A stretch of DNA of 64,000 nt from Mesorhizobium loti (GTDB lineage Bacteria; Pseudomonadota; Alphaproteobacteria; Rhizobiales; Rhizobiaceae), in NCBI GenBank assembly GCA_002356515.1, contig AP017605.1:372001-436000 (forward strand). The letters run 5' to 3'. A model generated the notes under the pieces. The model was given only the letters and a program-made list of their open reading frames with translations. It was not told the origin of the DNA and searched no databases. Of the stretch, positions 45,179 through 53,028 are shown piece after piece (positions within the stretch are counted from its first letter, which is position 1; the number at the start of each line of letters is the position of its first letter). A program made the position numbers and the translations under genes.

Positions 45179-46240
45179 ATGGCCACCTACACGAAGCTCT
45201 CATCCGGTTCCTGGCGCGTCCAAGTCCGTCGCAAAGGTCGCTACATCAGCGAGACCTTCCTGCGCCGAGACGACGCCCGGCGTTGGGCCACCGAAACCGA
45301 GCGCCAGGTTGATCGAGGTGAGACGCCGACCAAGTCCCGCATAGCGCGCCTCAAAACTTTCGGCGAACTGATAGACCTTCATATCGACGACATGTGCGAT
45401 GTAGGCAAGTCCCCTCGCCGCTCCAAGGCCGCGGCCCTCGATATGCTCCAACGGCATTTGGGGAAGTGCAACCTAGCAGCGCTCGATCGCGAACGGCTCA
45501 TTCGTTTTGGTCGTGACCGCGCCGCCCAAGGTGCCGGACCGATGACCCTCGGTATCGACATCGGCTTTATAAAACTTGTTCTTACTCACGCCGCTGCGGT
45601 CCACGGCCTGCCCGTCAAGATCGAACCGGTTGATTTCGCGCGTGTCGCCCTAACGAGGCTCGGTCTCGTTGGCAAAGGCCTACAGCGAGATAGACGACCG
45701 ACACAGGATGAACTTGACAAGCTCATCGCTCACTTCGAGGCAAACGCTCGCCAGATTGCACCGATTAGCCAGATCATTCGGTTCGCTATCGCAACCGCGA
45801 TGCGACAGGAAGAGATCTGCAAGGCGCGTTGGTCCGATTTGGAATCTCGCACGCGGATGCTCCTTGTCCGCGACAGGAAGGACCCTCGAAACAAGAACGG
45901 TAACAACCAGCGCATACCGCTGTTCGCAGCCACTGGCTATGATGCGTGGGCCATTGTTGAAGAGCGGCTGACAAAGCGCAGCAATGACGACGATCGAATT
46001 TTCCCGTTCAACCATCGGTCAGTTGGAACTGCGTTCCGTCGAGGATGTGCTGACCTAAGAATCCACGATCTTCATTTTCACGACTTGCGGCACGAAGGAA
46101 CGAGCCGCCTTTTTGAAGCTGGGTTTACAATCGAACAGGTAGCGCTGGTCACGGGGCACAAGGATTGGAAGATGTTGCGGCGCTATACGCACCTCAAGCC
46201 GGAAATGCTCCACACTATCCAAGCGGCAAAGGCTGCGTAG
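45179..46240 (+). CDS. Tyrosine recombinase (phage/island integrase)
   Basis: 353-residue site-specific recombinase. The N-terminal part has an AP2/SAM-like arm and core-binding domain; the catalytic domain carries ATAMRQEEICKARWSDL (Arg I), FHDLRHEGTSRLFEAG (HxxR), VTGHKDWKMLRRYTHL (H/K and catalytic Tyr). It starts 115 bases from, and divergent to, dusA, a gene known as an integration target of phages and islands in proteobacteria. It is intact, so the element may still be mobile. A tRNA-Thr fragment follows its 3' end. Confidence 0.9.
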   Translation: MATYTKLSSGSWRVQVRRKGRYISETFLRRDDARRWATETERQVDRGETPTKSRIARLKTFGELIDLHIDDMCDVGKSPRRSKAAALDMLQRHLGKCNLAALDRERLIRFGRDRAAQGAGPMTLGIDIGFIKLVLTHAAAVHGLPVKIEPVDFARVALTRLGLVGKGLQRDRRPTQDELDKLIAHFEANARQIAPISQIIRFAIATAMRQEEICKARWSDLESRTRMLLVRDRKDPRNKNGNNQRIPLFAATGYDAWAIVEERLTKRSNDDDRIFPFNHRSVGTAFRRGCADLRIHDLHFHDLRHEGTSRLFEAGFTIEQVALVTGHKDWKMLRRYTHLKPEMLHTIQAAKAA

Positions 46241-46366
46241 TTGACGCGATTGCTGGTATCAGTCCGCAATCTCGGGCGGCGTTGAACGCCTCCGATGGAT
46301 GGCCGCGGCTACAATCGCGCAGCGACGAAGCAGGGCCTCGATCACTTCCGCCGGTAAAACGACCTA

Positions 46367-46415
46367 CGGTTTTGTAAACCGAAGGTCGGCGGTTCGAATC
46401 CGGCCCGGGGAGCCA
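46367..46415 (+). pseudogene. 3' fragment of a tRNA-Thr (UGU) gene
   Basis: 49 bases matching a tRNA from the anticodon stem to CCA: stem CGGT, loop TTTGTAA (anticodon TGT), stem ACCG, variable loop AAGGTC, T-arm GGCGG with TTCGAAT and CCGGC (one mismatch), acceptor CCGGGGA, then GCCA. No D-arm, 5' acceptor strand or 5' anticodon-stem base 27 lies upstream, so it is a truncated copy such as an integration event into a tRNA-Thr leaves at one end. Confidence 0.7.
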
Positions 46416-46849
46416 ATATGCTTGTCTAATGCATTGATTTCATTAGATTCTGCAAAATATCCAGATCACCCTCCCCGCTATTTCTCCCCGCTTTCGGAAA
46501 TCCCCGCGCGACGTATGCCCGTAACCCCTTCGCTTAGGGCGGCAATACCCTCGTACAATTGCAGCGAGTGAATGCAGGCGATGCTTTATTAGCTGTCGGC
46601 CATCTACTCCTCCCAAGCGATGGCCCGTACCAAGCTCATCCCCCGCGAGCTTGAAATCAACCCGCTGCCAAACCCCTCCCGGCAGCGGGTTTTTCATCAT
46701 GCCAGCAAGAAAGAGCCCGCCGGAGCGGGTTCAAAATCGAGTCGCATGTACCAAACAGACACACTATATTCGGGTTGTCGCCCGCATCTCACGGCAAGCA
46801 GGCGATTGGAAGAGTCCATCACGCTTTCGCCCAACAAGGGAGAAGCGAT
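46416..46849. other. Gene-free stretch after the tRNA fragment
   Basis: About 430 bases without a credible gene. It holds a strong terminator-like hairpin at 46660-46695 and a second hairpin (GAGCCCGC/GCGGGTTC, 46714-46733). A short open frame across 46620-46850 runs through both hairpins and is not convincing. Confidence 0.5.
46660..46695 (+). terminator. Intrinsic terminator without an upstream gene
   Basis: AACCCGCTGCC pairs exactly with GGCAGCGGGTT around an 11-base loop, followed by TTT. No gene is seen in the 240 bases upstream except the tRNA fragment, so an unannotated small RNA may end here. Confidence 0.55.
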
Positions 46850-47197
46850 ATGACCGGTAACCGCAAAGCGGATACAACGCAGCTTTTAATGCTGGCCTCC
46901 GTGGTAGACGAATATTGCCATCAGGCCGGGATAGCGGTTGGCGATCCGGCCAGGGAGCGCATAGGCCGTCATATTATCGAGTTATTCCAAAACGGCATGG
47001 AACAGCCAGATGAGTTGCTGCTAGGCTTAGACCATCACTATGACGAGTGGCTTGGTGAGGTTGGCCAACCGGCGTATTCCTCAGAACACGCCGCGTCATT
47101 GGCCTCTGATGCGGGTCCTCCTAAGGAACCGCAGCACCCGTCAATTCCGCCTCCACGCCCCCTTCAACGAAAAACCCCGCCCAAGCGGGGTTTCTAG
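46850..47197 (+). CDS. Hypothetical protein
   Basis: 115 residues: a helical N-terminal half (TTQLLMLASVVDEYCHQAGIAVGDPARERIGRHIIELFQNGMEQPDELLLGLDHHYDEW) and a Pro-rich tail. AAGGGAGAAGCG precedes the ATG. The family is unknown; composition looks coding. Its last codons overlap a terminator hairpin. Confidence 0.55.
   Translation: MTGNRKADTTQLLMLASVVDEYCHQAGIAVGDPARERIGRHIIELFQNGMEQPDELLLGLDHHYDEWLGEVGQPAYSSEHAASLASDAGPPKEPQHPSIPPPRPLQRKTPPKRGF
47172..47195 (+). terminator. Terminator overlapping the 3' end of the 46850 gene
   Basis: AAACCCCGC-CCAA-GCGGGGTTT followed by CT; the stem encodes the last residues KTPPKRGF of the upstream gene. Confidence 0.65.
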
Positions 47198-47484
47198 TTT
47201 CCGGAAGTGGCCGCTTGCCGAGCTATCGATCTGGCGGGCAAGCTCGTTACCGGCCTCGCAATCGGCATTGGGCATCGCTGTCGGTCGCGCGCTGGCAAAG
47301 ACTTAGACGGTCATTGCATGACGCAACGTCAAGACTCAGCTATGTCTGAGGTGCGGCGGACCTGAATAGGACCGTCCGGCCGGCGCCATTCGGGCAACCT
47401 CACAGCGAGGGCGTCGGCCTTTTTCCTCTGGTGAATTGTCAAGCGCGCCCTTGCGGGGGCGAAGCTTGCGCGCGATCATGCATC

Positions 47485-47799
47485 ATGAGGGCAGCGGTCT
47501 ATCTCTTAGTTGTCGCGGCAATACCTATCGGCACTGCAACAGCCGAGACGCCGAAGGAGACGTATGAAGTCTGCCTGGCGATCGCGGAAAGTAAATTCAA
47601 GGATCTTTGTGAGCGCCCGGACCTAATCGTACGCGAGATCGTGTCCGAGTGCCGTCCAGAACTTCTCGCGCTCCAGCGGTCGATGCCGCCATCAGAACCT
47701 GGCGATAGGGCGGAGTTGCCTAAGCAATACCCGATAGACGAAGCAGATGAGATCATCGAATATGTGAAACAATATGCACTTCCCTGCAGAATCAACTAG
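47485..47799 (+). CDS. Small secreted hypothetical protein
   Basis: 104 residues with a signal peptide (MRAAVYLLVVAAIPIGTATA) and three cysteines in a helical mature region (YEVCLAIAESKFKDLCERPDLIV, ECRPELLAL, YALPCRIN). No family recognised. It is convergent with the following small gene, stops overlapping by four bases. Confidence 0.5.
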   Translation: MRAAVYLLVVAAIPIGTATAETPKETYEVCLAIAESKFKDLCERPDLIVREIVSECRPELLALQRSMPPSEPGDRAELPKQYPIDEADEIIEYVKQYALPCRIN

Positions 47800-47987
47800 G
47801 ACGTGGTGACGGCAAAGGCCCTAGCCGCTTCTTCATCTTCGGCGGGATTTGCTCGACCCGCGCCGTCCTGGATCATCGCCCGCTCCAGCGCCAACGCTTC
47901 ACCTTCATCCTTGTTGGTCAGGATCGCACGCAAGTGCGCCTTGTCGAAGACGCTGACGATGTAGGTCGTTGCAGGCTTGTCGGTCAT
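47796..47987 (-). CDS. Small hypothetical protein
   Basis: 63 residues from the ATG at 47987: TYIVSVFDKAHLRAILTNKDEGEALALERAMIQDGAGRANPAEDEEAARAF. Acidic, probably cytoplasmic, no family recognised. Confidence 0.4.
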   Translation of the reverse strand: MTDKPATTYIVSVFDKAHLRAILTNKDEGEALALERAMIQDGAGRANPAEDEEAARAFAVTTS

Positions 47988-48078
47988 GCCCTGGGCTTGC
48001 GCTCCCTTCGTTCGCATGTTTCGCTATATTAGCAGGAGCGCATATACTTGCCATGCGGCGCTTAGAGCGGAGGCCCAA

Positions 48079-48354
48079 ATGGGCGGCTATAAGGCCTGGC
48101 ATGATGCTATTCACGACCATCAGGTCGAACGATTCGCTTCGGAGAACGGCTTGCCTGCCGACCTGGTCTGGGAGTTGATCCTAAAACACGGCAACAGCCG
48201 CAAGGCCGTGATGAAAGCTGCGCAGGGCTTAAAGGATGATGTCAGGCGACACGGCCGATCAGCGCCCCCTGTAGGCCCTGCCAGCACCACTGAGAATGGA
48301 AACCCGCCGGGCGAAGACCCCAACTACCTCAAGCCCGGCGAGCCTACTACCTGA
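48079..48354 (+). CDS. Small helical hypothetical protein
   Basis: 91 residues: YKAWHDAIHDHQVERFASENGLPADLVWELILKHGNSRKAVMKAAQGLK, then a Pro-rich tail. The helical pattern (FAxENGLxxDLVxxLIxxxGNxRxxxxxA) recurs in the 48641 gene, so the two are probably distant paralogues. It has a GCGGAGGCCC ribosome-binding site. Resembles DUF3606-type small proteins in layout; not proven. Confidence 0.55.
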   Translation: MGGYKAWHDAIHDHQVERFASENGLPADLVWELILKHGNSRKAVMKAAQGLKDDVRRHGRSAPPVGPASTTENGNPPGEDPNYLKPGEPTT

Positions 48355-48640
48355 TCAGGTACGCGATCAGGACCGGGATCAACCGGCACACTGTCCAACG
48401 CAAGAGCAATGCCAGAACGCCGTCCCAAAATGGGACGATACCGGTGGAAAACGCCCGCGCAGGGTTATGTTGCAGGCTTGCTAATATTACGGTCGCGCTG
48501 GTCGGCTGGCCGCGGACGAGTCGGCCAGGCCCGGCGGCCAGTCAATACAACACCCCAACGACGACTGACGGGCCGCTTGGTTATTTGTAGTCGACGAAAT
48601 ATCGCCTTTGCGCTAAATTGTTGCAACCAGGGGTGGGGTC

Positions 48641-48820
48641 ATGACCAAAAAGCAGCCAAGGCGTGAAGTTGTCGATGTTCACGAGGCGGCGGTTTTTGCA
48701 TTGGAAAACGGCATCACACTCGACGAGTTGAGGGATCTGATCAGAGCACTTGGCAATGATCGCGAGACATTGGTCAGCGCGGTCAGCCGTTGCGATTCAA
48801 ACGGCAGTAGAGGGGCCTAG
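48641..48820 (+). CDS. Small helical hypothetical protein, paralogue-like
   Basis: 59 residues: HEAAVFALENGITLDELRDLIRALGNDRETLVSAVSRC after a basic N-terminus (MTKKQPRRE). It shares spacing of A, G-I/L, DL, LI, GN-R with the 48079 gene. The start is the ATG after GGGGTGGGGTC. Confidence 0.45.
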   Translation: MTKKQPRREVVDVHEAAVFALENGITLDELRDLIRALGNDRETLVSAVSRCDSNGSRGA

Positions 48821-48822
48821 CG

Positions 48823-49065
48823 CTACCGAGCCATGGGAGGCCGCACCGGTCCTGTGGTGTTCCACCGGATGAACTCGACTTCCTTGCCGGTCACGTCCCG
48901 CACGGCCTTCAACAGCACCTCATGCAAGACGCGCGTCTGCCTGTAGTGGTCGCAGTGAGGCGATATGAATGGTTTCACGATGCTTAGGTGAAGCGCTTCC
49001 GCTGCCACCAGAAAGCGCTCGATTTCAGCCTGCGATAACTGCTTGGAAGGTTTCGACCTTGCCAT
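48823..49065 (-). CDS. Small hypothetical protein
   Basis: 80 residues, basic N-terminus (MARSKPSKQLSQAEIERFLVAAEALHLSIVKPFISPHCDHYRQTRVLHEVLLKAVRDVTGKE). Helical; no family recognised. The minus strand here carries a series of small genes. Confidence 0.4.
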   Translation of the reverse strand: MARSKPSKQLSQAEIERFLVAAEALHLSIVKPFISPHCDHYRQTRVLHEVLLKAVRDVTGKEVEFIRWNTTGPVRPPMAR

Positions 49066-49138
49066 CTGGCGACTCCGTTTTGGGTGGTTCGCCGCAACTG
49101 GTAGGATTGTATTCCTAGGATCGATCTGATGGCAAGGC

Positions 49139-49360
49139 CTATTCCGGCAGGCCGGGCTCGTAATGCACAATCGCGTCGAGGATCGTGTTATAGACGTTAA
49201 CGGTCTCTTCCTCGATCTCGGAGCTGCTGATGCCGAGCGCCTTGGCGTCGGCTATCAGCTTGTGCGTGAGTTCGTCGACGGAGATGACATCTGCCTTCGT
49301 CGTCTCGGGGACGTTGTTGGCGATCCATTGGTCGAGGAAGTTGATTCCGCGCGTACTCAT
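49139..49360 (-). CDS. DUF768 domain-containing protein
   Basis: 73 residues matching DUF768: MSTRGINFLDQWIANNVPE opening, then DAKALGISSSEIEEETVNVYNTILDAIVHYE. DUF768 is a small family known essentially from Mesorhizobium, usually on mobile regions, without known function. A paralogue lies 45 bases upstream on the same strand. Confidence 0.78.
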   Translation of the reverse strand: MSTRGINFLDQWIANNVPETTKADVISVDELTHKLIADAKALGISSSEIEEETVNVYNTILDAIVHYEPGLPE

Positions 49361-49404
49361 ACAGCGATAAGCTCAGCTTTGCGGTTAGGTTCCGGCCGGC
49401 GTGG

Positions 49405-49605
49405 TCAGCGAAGCCCCTGCATAATGAATTCGTAGATCGTGCCAATTTCTTCATCGATCTCTTGGCCGGGAATGCCTTGGGCTTCGGCCGCCCGCTTCGC
49501 ATCCACAGCCATTTCAATGATCAGCAGTACGTGGTCAGTGATCGGATCGTCGGCTAAATGGTCCGATATCCAATGGTAGAGAAAATCGCTACCTCGCTTG
49601 CTCAT
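49405..49605 (-). CDS. DUF768 domain-containing protein, second copy
   Basis: 66 residues with the same layout (MSKRGSDFLYHWISDHLAD ... AAEAQGIPGQEIDEEIGTIYEFIMQ). Its ATG overlaps the stop of the ATP-dependent DNA ligase gene by four bases, so the pair and the ligase form one transcription unit. Confidence 0.78.
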   Translation of the reverse strand: MSKRGSDFLYHWISDHLADDPITDHVLLIIEMAVDAKRAAEAQGIPGQEIDEEIGTIYEFIMQGLR

Positions 49606-50459
49606 TCTTCACGAAAATCCTGCAGCGAAGCGTGCCTCAGATCTTCCTCGCCGCGCAAGTGCTTCACACGGCCAATTAGCCCCGGCTTGACCCACTGCGT
49701 CGCCGGTCGCTTCATGCCCTTGGGCGCCGCCCCCGCATGCTGCTGAACGCGTTCCCAAAGGCGTTCGCGCATTGCCCGGTTCAAGGTGATGAAGGCGCTG
49801 CCAACATAGCGCCCCGTGCCACGCTCTGCCATCAGGGCGAAGGCGGGTTTCCCTGCCTCGCGCTCGACGCCGAGCAGTTCGTATTCGTCGATGGAATAGC
49901 ACTTGGCCTTGAGCCAGTTCGTCGACGGGCCGCTGCGGTACTTGCTGCCACGCCTCTTCGACACCATACCCTCAAGTCCCGCTTGGTCGACCAGGTGGAA
50001 GATTGCCTTGGCCTCGCCCGGCAGCTGCTCGCTGAACTGAATACGCCCGCCCGGCTCGATCATGCTGGCCAGGATCTCGCGGCGCTCCTCCAGCGCCATA
50101 TCGCGCAAATCGTGGCCATTGAGATGGAGCAGATCGAAGGTGACGAAATATAGGTCATGCTGCCGGCGAGTGATTGCCTTGCGCAGCTCACCGAAGTCCG
50201 ACAGGCCGGCTTCATTCAAGACGATGATTTCACCGTCAATGATCGCGCTCTCTGCACTAAGGCTCTTGGCTTCTTTCACCAGGTCGCGATATTTCGCCGT
50301 CCAGTCATGCCCGTTGCGCGTGAAGATCCTAATGCCGTCCTCATCGATGATGAGTTGCGAACGGTACCCGTCGAACTTCACCTCGTGAATCCAGTCGCCA
50401 CCCTCGGGAGGCTTCTCCACCAAGGTTGGCATCAATGGCGCGACGAACTTCAAGCCCAT
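49602..50459 (-). CDS. ATP-dependent DNA ligase (LigD/LigC-type catalytic core)
   Basis: 285 residues from the ATG at 50459. The nucleotidyl-lysine motif is EVKFDGYRSQL (Lys of KxDG written as KFDG); further motifs are DGEIIVLNEAG, FDLLHLNGHDLRD, EGMVSKRRGSKYRSGPSTNWLKAKCY and an OB-fold domain to residue about 285. It is the stand-alone form used with Ku in bacterial end joining; no ku gene is visible here. A TTG at 50486 is an alternative start. Confidence 0.85.
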   Translation of the reverse strand: MGLKFVAPLMPTLVEKPPEGGDWIHEVKFDGYRSQLIIDEDGIRIFTRNGHDWTAKYRDLVKEAKSLSAESAIIDGEIIVLNEAGLSDFGELRKAITRRQHDLYFVTFDLLHLNGHDLRDMALEERREILASMIEPGGRIQFSEQLPGEAKAIFHLVDQAGLEGMVSKRRGSKYRSGPSTNWLKAKCYSIDEYELLGVEREAGKPAFALMAERGTGRYVGSAFITLNRAMRERLWERVQQHAGAAPKGMKRPATQWVKPGLIGRVKHLRGEEDLRHASLQDFREE

Positions 50460-50668
50460 GCACTGACTCGCAAACCGGCGATTCAATTAGCATGCCCTAA
50501 AATGGTTCCGGAACATTTTAGGCGAATTGAAAGTTCGACAGGCGTGACGAAGCTATTGGGCCTTGGGCCGTCTTTTCATGGCAAGCGTCACGGCGGCGAT
50601 CTTACTTGCAAAGCTTCGGAGATCAGGCTGGCCTGACGTACGTTGGGGGTGGGATCATTCGAAATAAC

Positions 50669-52045
50669 TCAGAAGAGGCCTTTTTGATAGGCGTCCTCGG
50701 TATTTTGGGACCCAATAATCTTTTCTAAAATATTCTTTGTCCAACTGTCGATCTTCTCCCGCTTCAGAAGTTGCGTGGCGTCCAGTATAGCCCCTGTGCC
50801 AGTTACACCTTTCTTCTCATAACGGACCATCTCTTCGCCGTCTACCGTAACTCTTGTATTCTGAAGGTCTCTTTCTATAACAAAAACAACCGCAAGATGG
50901 TCTTCAGACTTTGTCCCATCTCGAACCCAAATACAATACGGGTTTTCTTCGGCCGGATCGACGTCAATTCCAATTTCTTCTTTGACTTCTCGATAAAGAC
51001 ATTGCTTGAGCACCTCAAGATTATTTTTGGTGACGAGGAAGTTGGAGTCCTCTTCTCTGACATGACCGCCAAAATATCCAAGTGTCTTCTTGCGCTCCGG
51101 AGATTTGGCGGAGACAGCCTTTTCTGCTTTTCGCCCAACCATTATGCGAGGCTCACCTCGCTGTTTAATCACCGCGATTGGCAGCAGTTGGACAAGGGTA
51201 TGATCGTGCTCCACCGCCTCACGTTCTGCGTAGGCCATAGAATCTTCCACAGCAGCGCGTATCTCGTCAAAGCGGAACACAGAACCCAGGCCGGAATCTA
51301 TTTTGGATTTAGGTATATGACCGATCTTCTCGTCGGCTATACCCCGTAGTTTTTCGAGAGTTAGCTTTGTGATGTCATAGCTGACTTCGTCTTGCGACTT
51401 TCGGTCCGTGTTAGACATCGTAACTTGGCGGAACATGTGCTCGTACTTCTTAAGAGATTTGCTCACTATTTCCCGATAGGAGGCCAAAACCTCTTTGCGC
51501 ATAACACTTCCCTCCTTTCTAGTCAGCAAGTTTCTATATTCGCGCTCTATGGACGTATCGGGCGACGCATCAAAGGCCAGCACCAAGTCGATCATCATTC
51601 GAAAACGCGGAGCCAAAAAGAAATCGACAAAGCGGTTATAATCATCCTGCCGTAGGAGTCCGTTGGTACGCTGCCACTCAAACCAACAGAGGGCATCGAA
51701 GAATCCCCGATCCATGATGATCACATCGACCCTAAGCGCGTTGTTGGCAATCGTGTCCATCAGTTGATTTAGAGCGGCACACCCTGTCCACACATTGAAA
51801 ACAGGATCAAATTTGTTTGGGATGGGGCACACACTCGCCCGTTCGGTTAGAACCCTTGTCCTAAATCCGTTTCGTCTGAGGAAGATGTCTAGCGAATTTA
51901 GGGCCGATGTCTTGCCCGATTTTGGCGAGCCCGAGAACTCGATCACGATGGGCCTACGCGGGCGGACGCGTCGCTTCAGAACAAGTATCCGAGCGGCAAG
52001 TCTTTCTAGCTCCTGGATCCTTCTGGCGGTCTCAGCGGTTACCAT
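50669..52045 (-). CDS. P-loop kinase-NUDIX hydrolase fusion protein
   Basis: 458 residues. Residues about 33-230 form a P-loop nucleoside/nucleotide kinase-like domain with Walker A GSPKSGKTSAL (39-49), a lid/Walker B-like DRGFFDALCW (112-121) and the Arg-rich EREYRNLLTRKEGS. Residues about 285-440 form a NUDIX domain with GYFGGHV and the box REVKEEIGID (352-361), where the usual GX5E spacing is expanded. Its 5' end overlaps the upstream membrane protein gene by 14 bases. The fusion suggests conversion or removal of a phosphorylated nucleotide; the real substrate is unknown. AT-rich, probably horizontally acquired. Confidence 0.75.
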   Translation of the reverse strand: MVTAETARRIQELERLAARILVLKRRVRPRRPIVIEFSGSPKSGKTSALNSLDIFLRRNGFRTRVLTERASVCPIPNKFDPVFNVWTGCAALNQLMDTIANNALRVDVIIMDRGFFDALCWFEWQRTNGLLRQDDYNRFVDFFLAPRFRMMIDLVLAFDASPDTSIEREYRNLLTRKEGSVMRKEVLASYREIVSKSLKKYEHMFRQVTMSNTDRKSQDEVSYDITKLTLEKLRGIADEKIGHIPKSKIDSGLGSVFRFDEIRAAVEDSMAYAEREAVEHDHTLVQLLPIAVIKQRGEPRIMVGRKAEKAVSAKSPERKKTLGYFGGHVREEDSNFLVTKNNLEVLKQCLYREVKEEIGIDVDPAEENPYCIWVRDGTKSEDHLAVVFVIERDLQNTRVTVDGEEMVRYEKKGVTGTGAILDATQLLKREKIDSWTKNILEKIIGSQNTEDAYQKGLF

Positions 52046-52580
52046 TTATGTCGCCTGGTCTGGTTGCGAACCGCAACCCTTCAGTTTCAAAATAGGTTAT
52101 AATTCGACCAGATGAAAAACCTGAGAAGAACCCCATCACCAGAAATAAGTAACGTGATGACGTCTTGCCTGCACTGAAATCGTTTTGAATCGCCAAATCT
52201 ATGCTTATCCGCCAGATTCCATATATCACGATAGAGACAATTATTGCAGTAGGTATTCTAATTATGAAGTATGCTATAGTTGATAGTCGACTTACGGAAA
52301 GGCCAGCGGGAGAGAAATCATAGCTGCCGTTAATGCCGGCCTTGTAAAGCTTTCGAGCGTAAAAAATGGCGGCCCCAGCTAGCGCGGAAAACGACAAAAT
52401 CTCAATTATCAGCAACTCGGGAAGAACGCCCTGATCAGCATTTACCAGTATCGGGATCAGCCCGTATCCAGCCCAACCGAGGCTCGCCAGATAGAAGACA
52501 AATAGGAGAAGGGCATCAAACTTACCAAGAGCCATCAACGACAAATCGCGCAATGCAGCTTTTGGCGGCTCGTCGCTCAA
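52032..52580 (-). CDS. Four-helix membrane protein, hypothetical
   Basis: 182 residues with four hydrophobic helices (about 22-46, 55-77, 101-125, 143-160), a basic cytoplasmic C-terminus (ETEGLRFATRPGDINGNR). No family recognised. It overlaps the kinase-NUDIX gene by 14 bases in another frame, the first gene of a two-gene operon; a membrane partner or effector is plausible but not shown. Confidence 0.6.
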   Translation of the reverse strand: MSDEPPKAALRDLSLMALGKFDALLLFVFYLASLGWAGYGLIPILVNADQGVLPELLIIEILSFSALAGAAIFYARKLYKAGINGSYDFSPAGLSVSRLSTIAYFIIRIPTAIIVSIVIYGIWRISIDLAIQNDFSAGKTSSRYLFLVMGFFSGFSSGRIITYFETEGLRFATRPGDINGNR

Positions 52581-53028
52581 AATGGCCTCCCAAGGAGCTA
52601 GGTCGAGTCACGTCTCTAACACACATCGGCAATTGATCTGAAATGAGTACAACGACCCATTCACGCTTTCCACTGGAATCATCCGGCTCGAGAATTCCGA
52701 CGGATCATCATCCACAGGCCGCCACCGCGGCTACAATCGATCGTGGCAGATGCACGTGATTCTGCCTGACACGTTCGATCTCGTCAGCGTCCATCTCGCC
52801 CATCGCCAAAAGTCGGCTTCGTCGTCGCTTGATGGTTCATCAACGTCAGCGTCAAACCAACACCACGCAGTCAGGCGCCTGCCGATGGGCACGGCTTTGC
52901 GTTCGCGCCGGAGCGCGTTGGGTAGAATTCATGGTGTGCGAAGTCTTTCTGGGGGAGCTATTGGGTGGAACAGCCAGCTATTCAGCAAACTGCCGAACTG
53001 TTATTCCGGGTTGGCGGGAGAGTCTAAG
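52581..53028. other. Gene-free stretch upstream of the 459-residue orphan
   Basis: About 450 bases. An open frame runs through (from 52750) into the next gene but lacks coding character and a ribosome-binding site before 53029. It contains one 15-base direct match to 46303-46317 (see rejected items). I see no other structure. Confidence 0.5.

Noticed and set aside
46620..46853. Open frame of 77 codons across the hairpins
   Set aside because: It runs through two strong hairpins and has no coding character.
46303..52739. Exact 15-base direct repeat (46303-46317 and 52725-52739) flanking the kinase-NUDIX region
   Set aside because: By chance one or more such matches are expected in a 64-kb GC-rich window; no extended identity or att-like context was seen.
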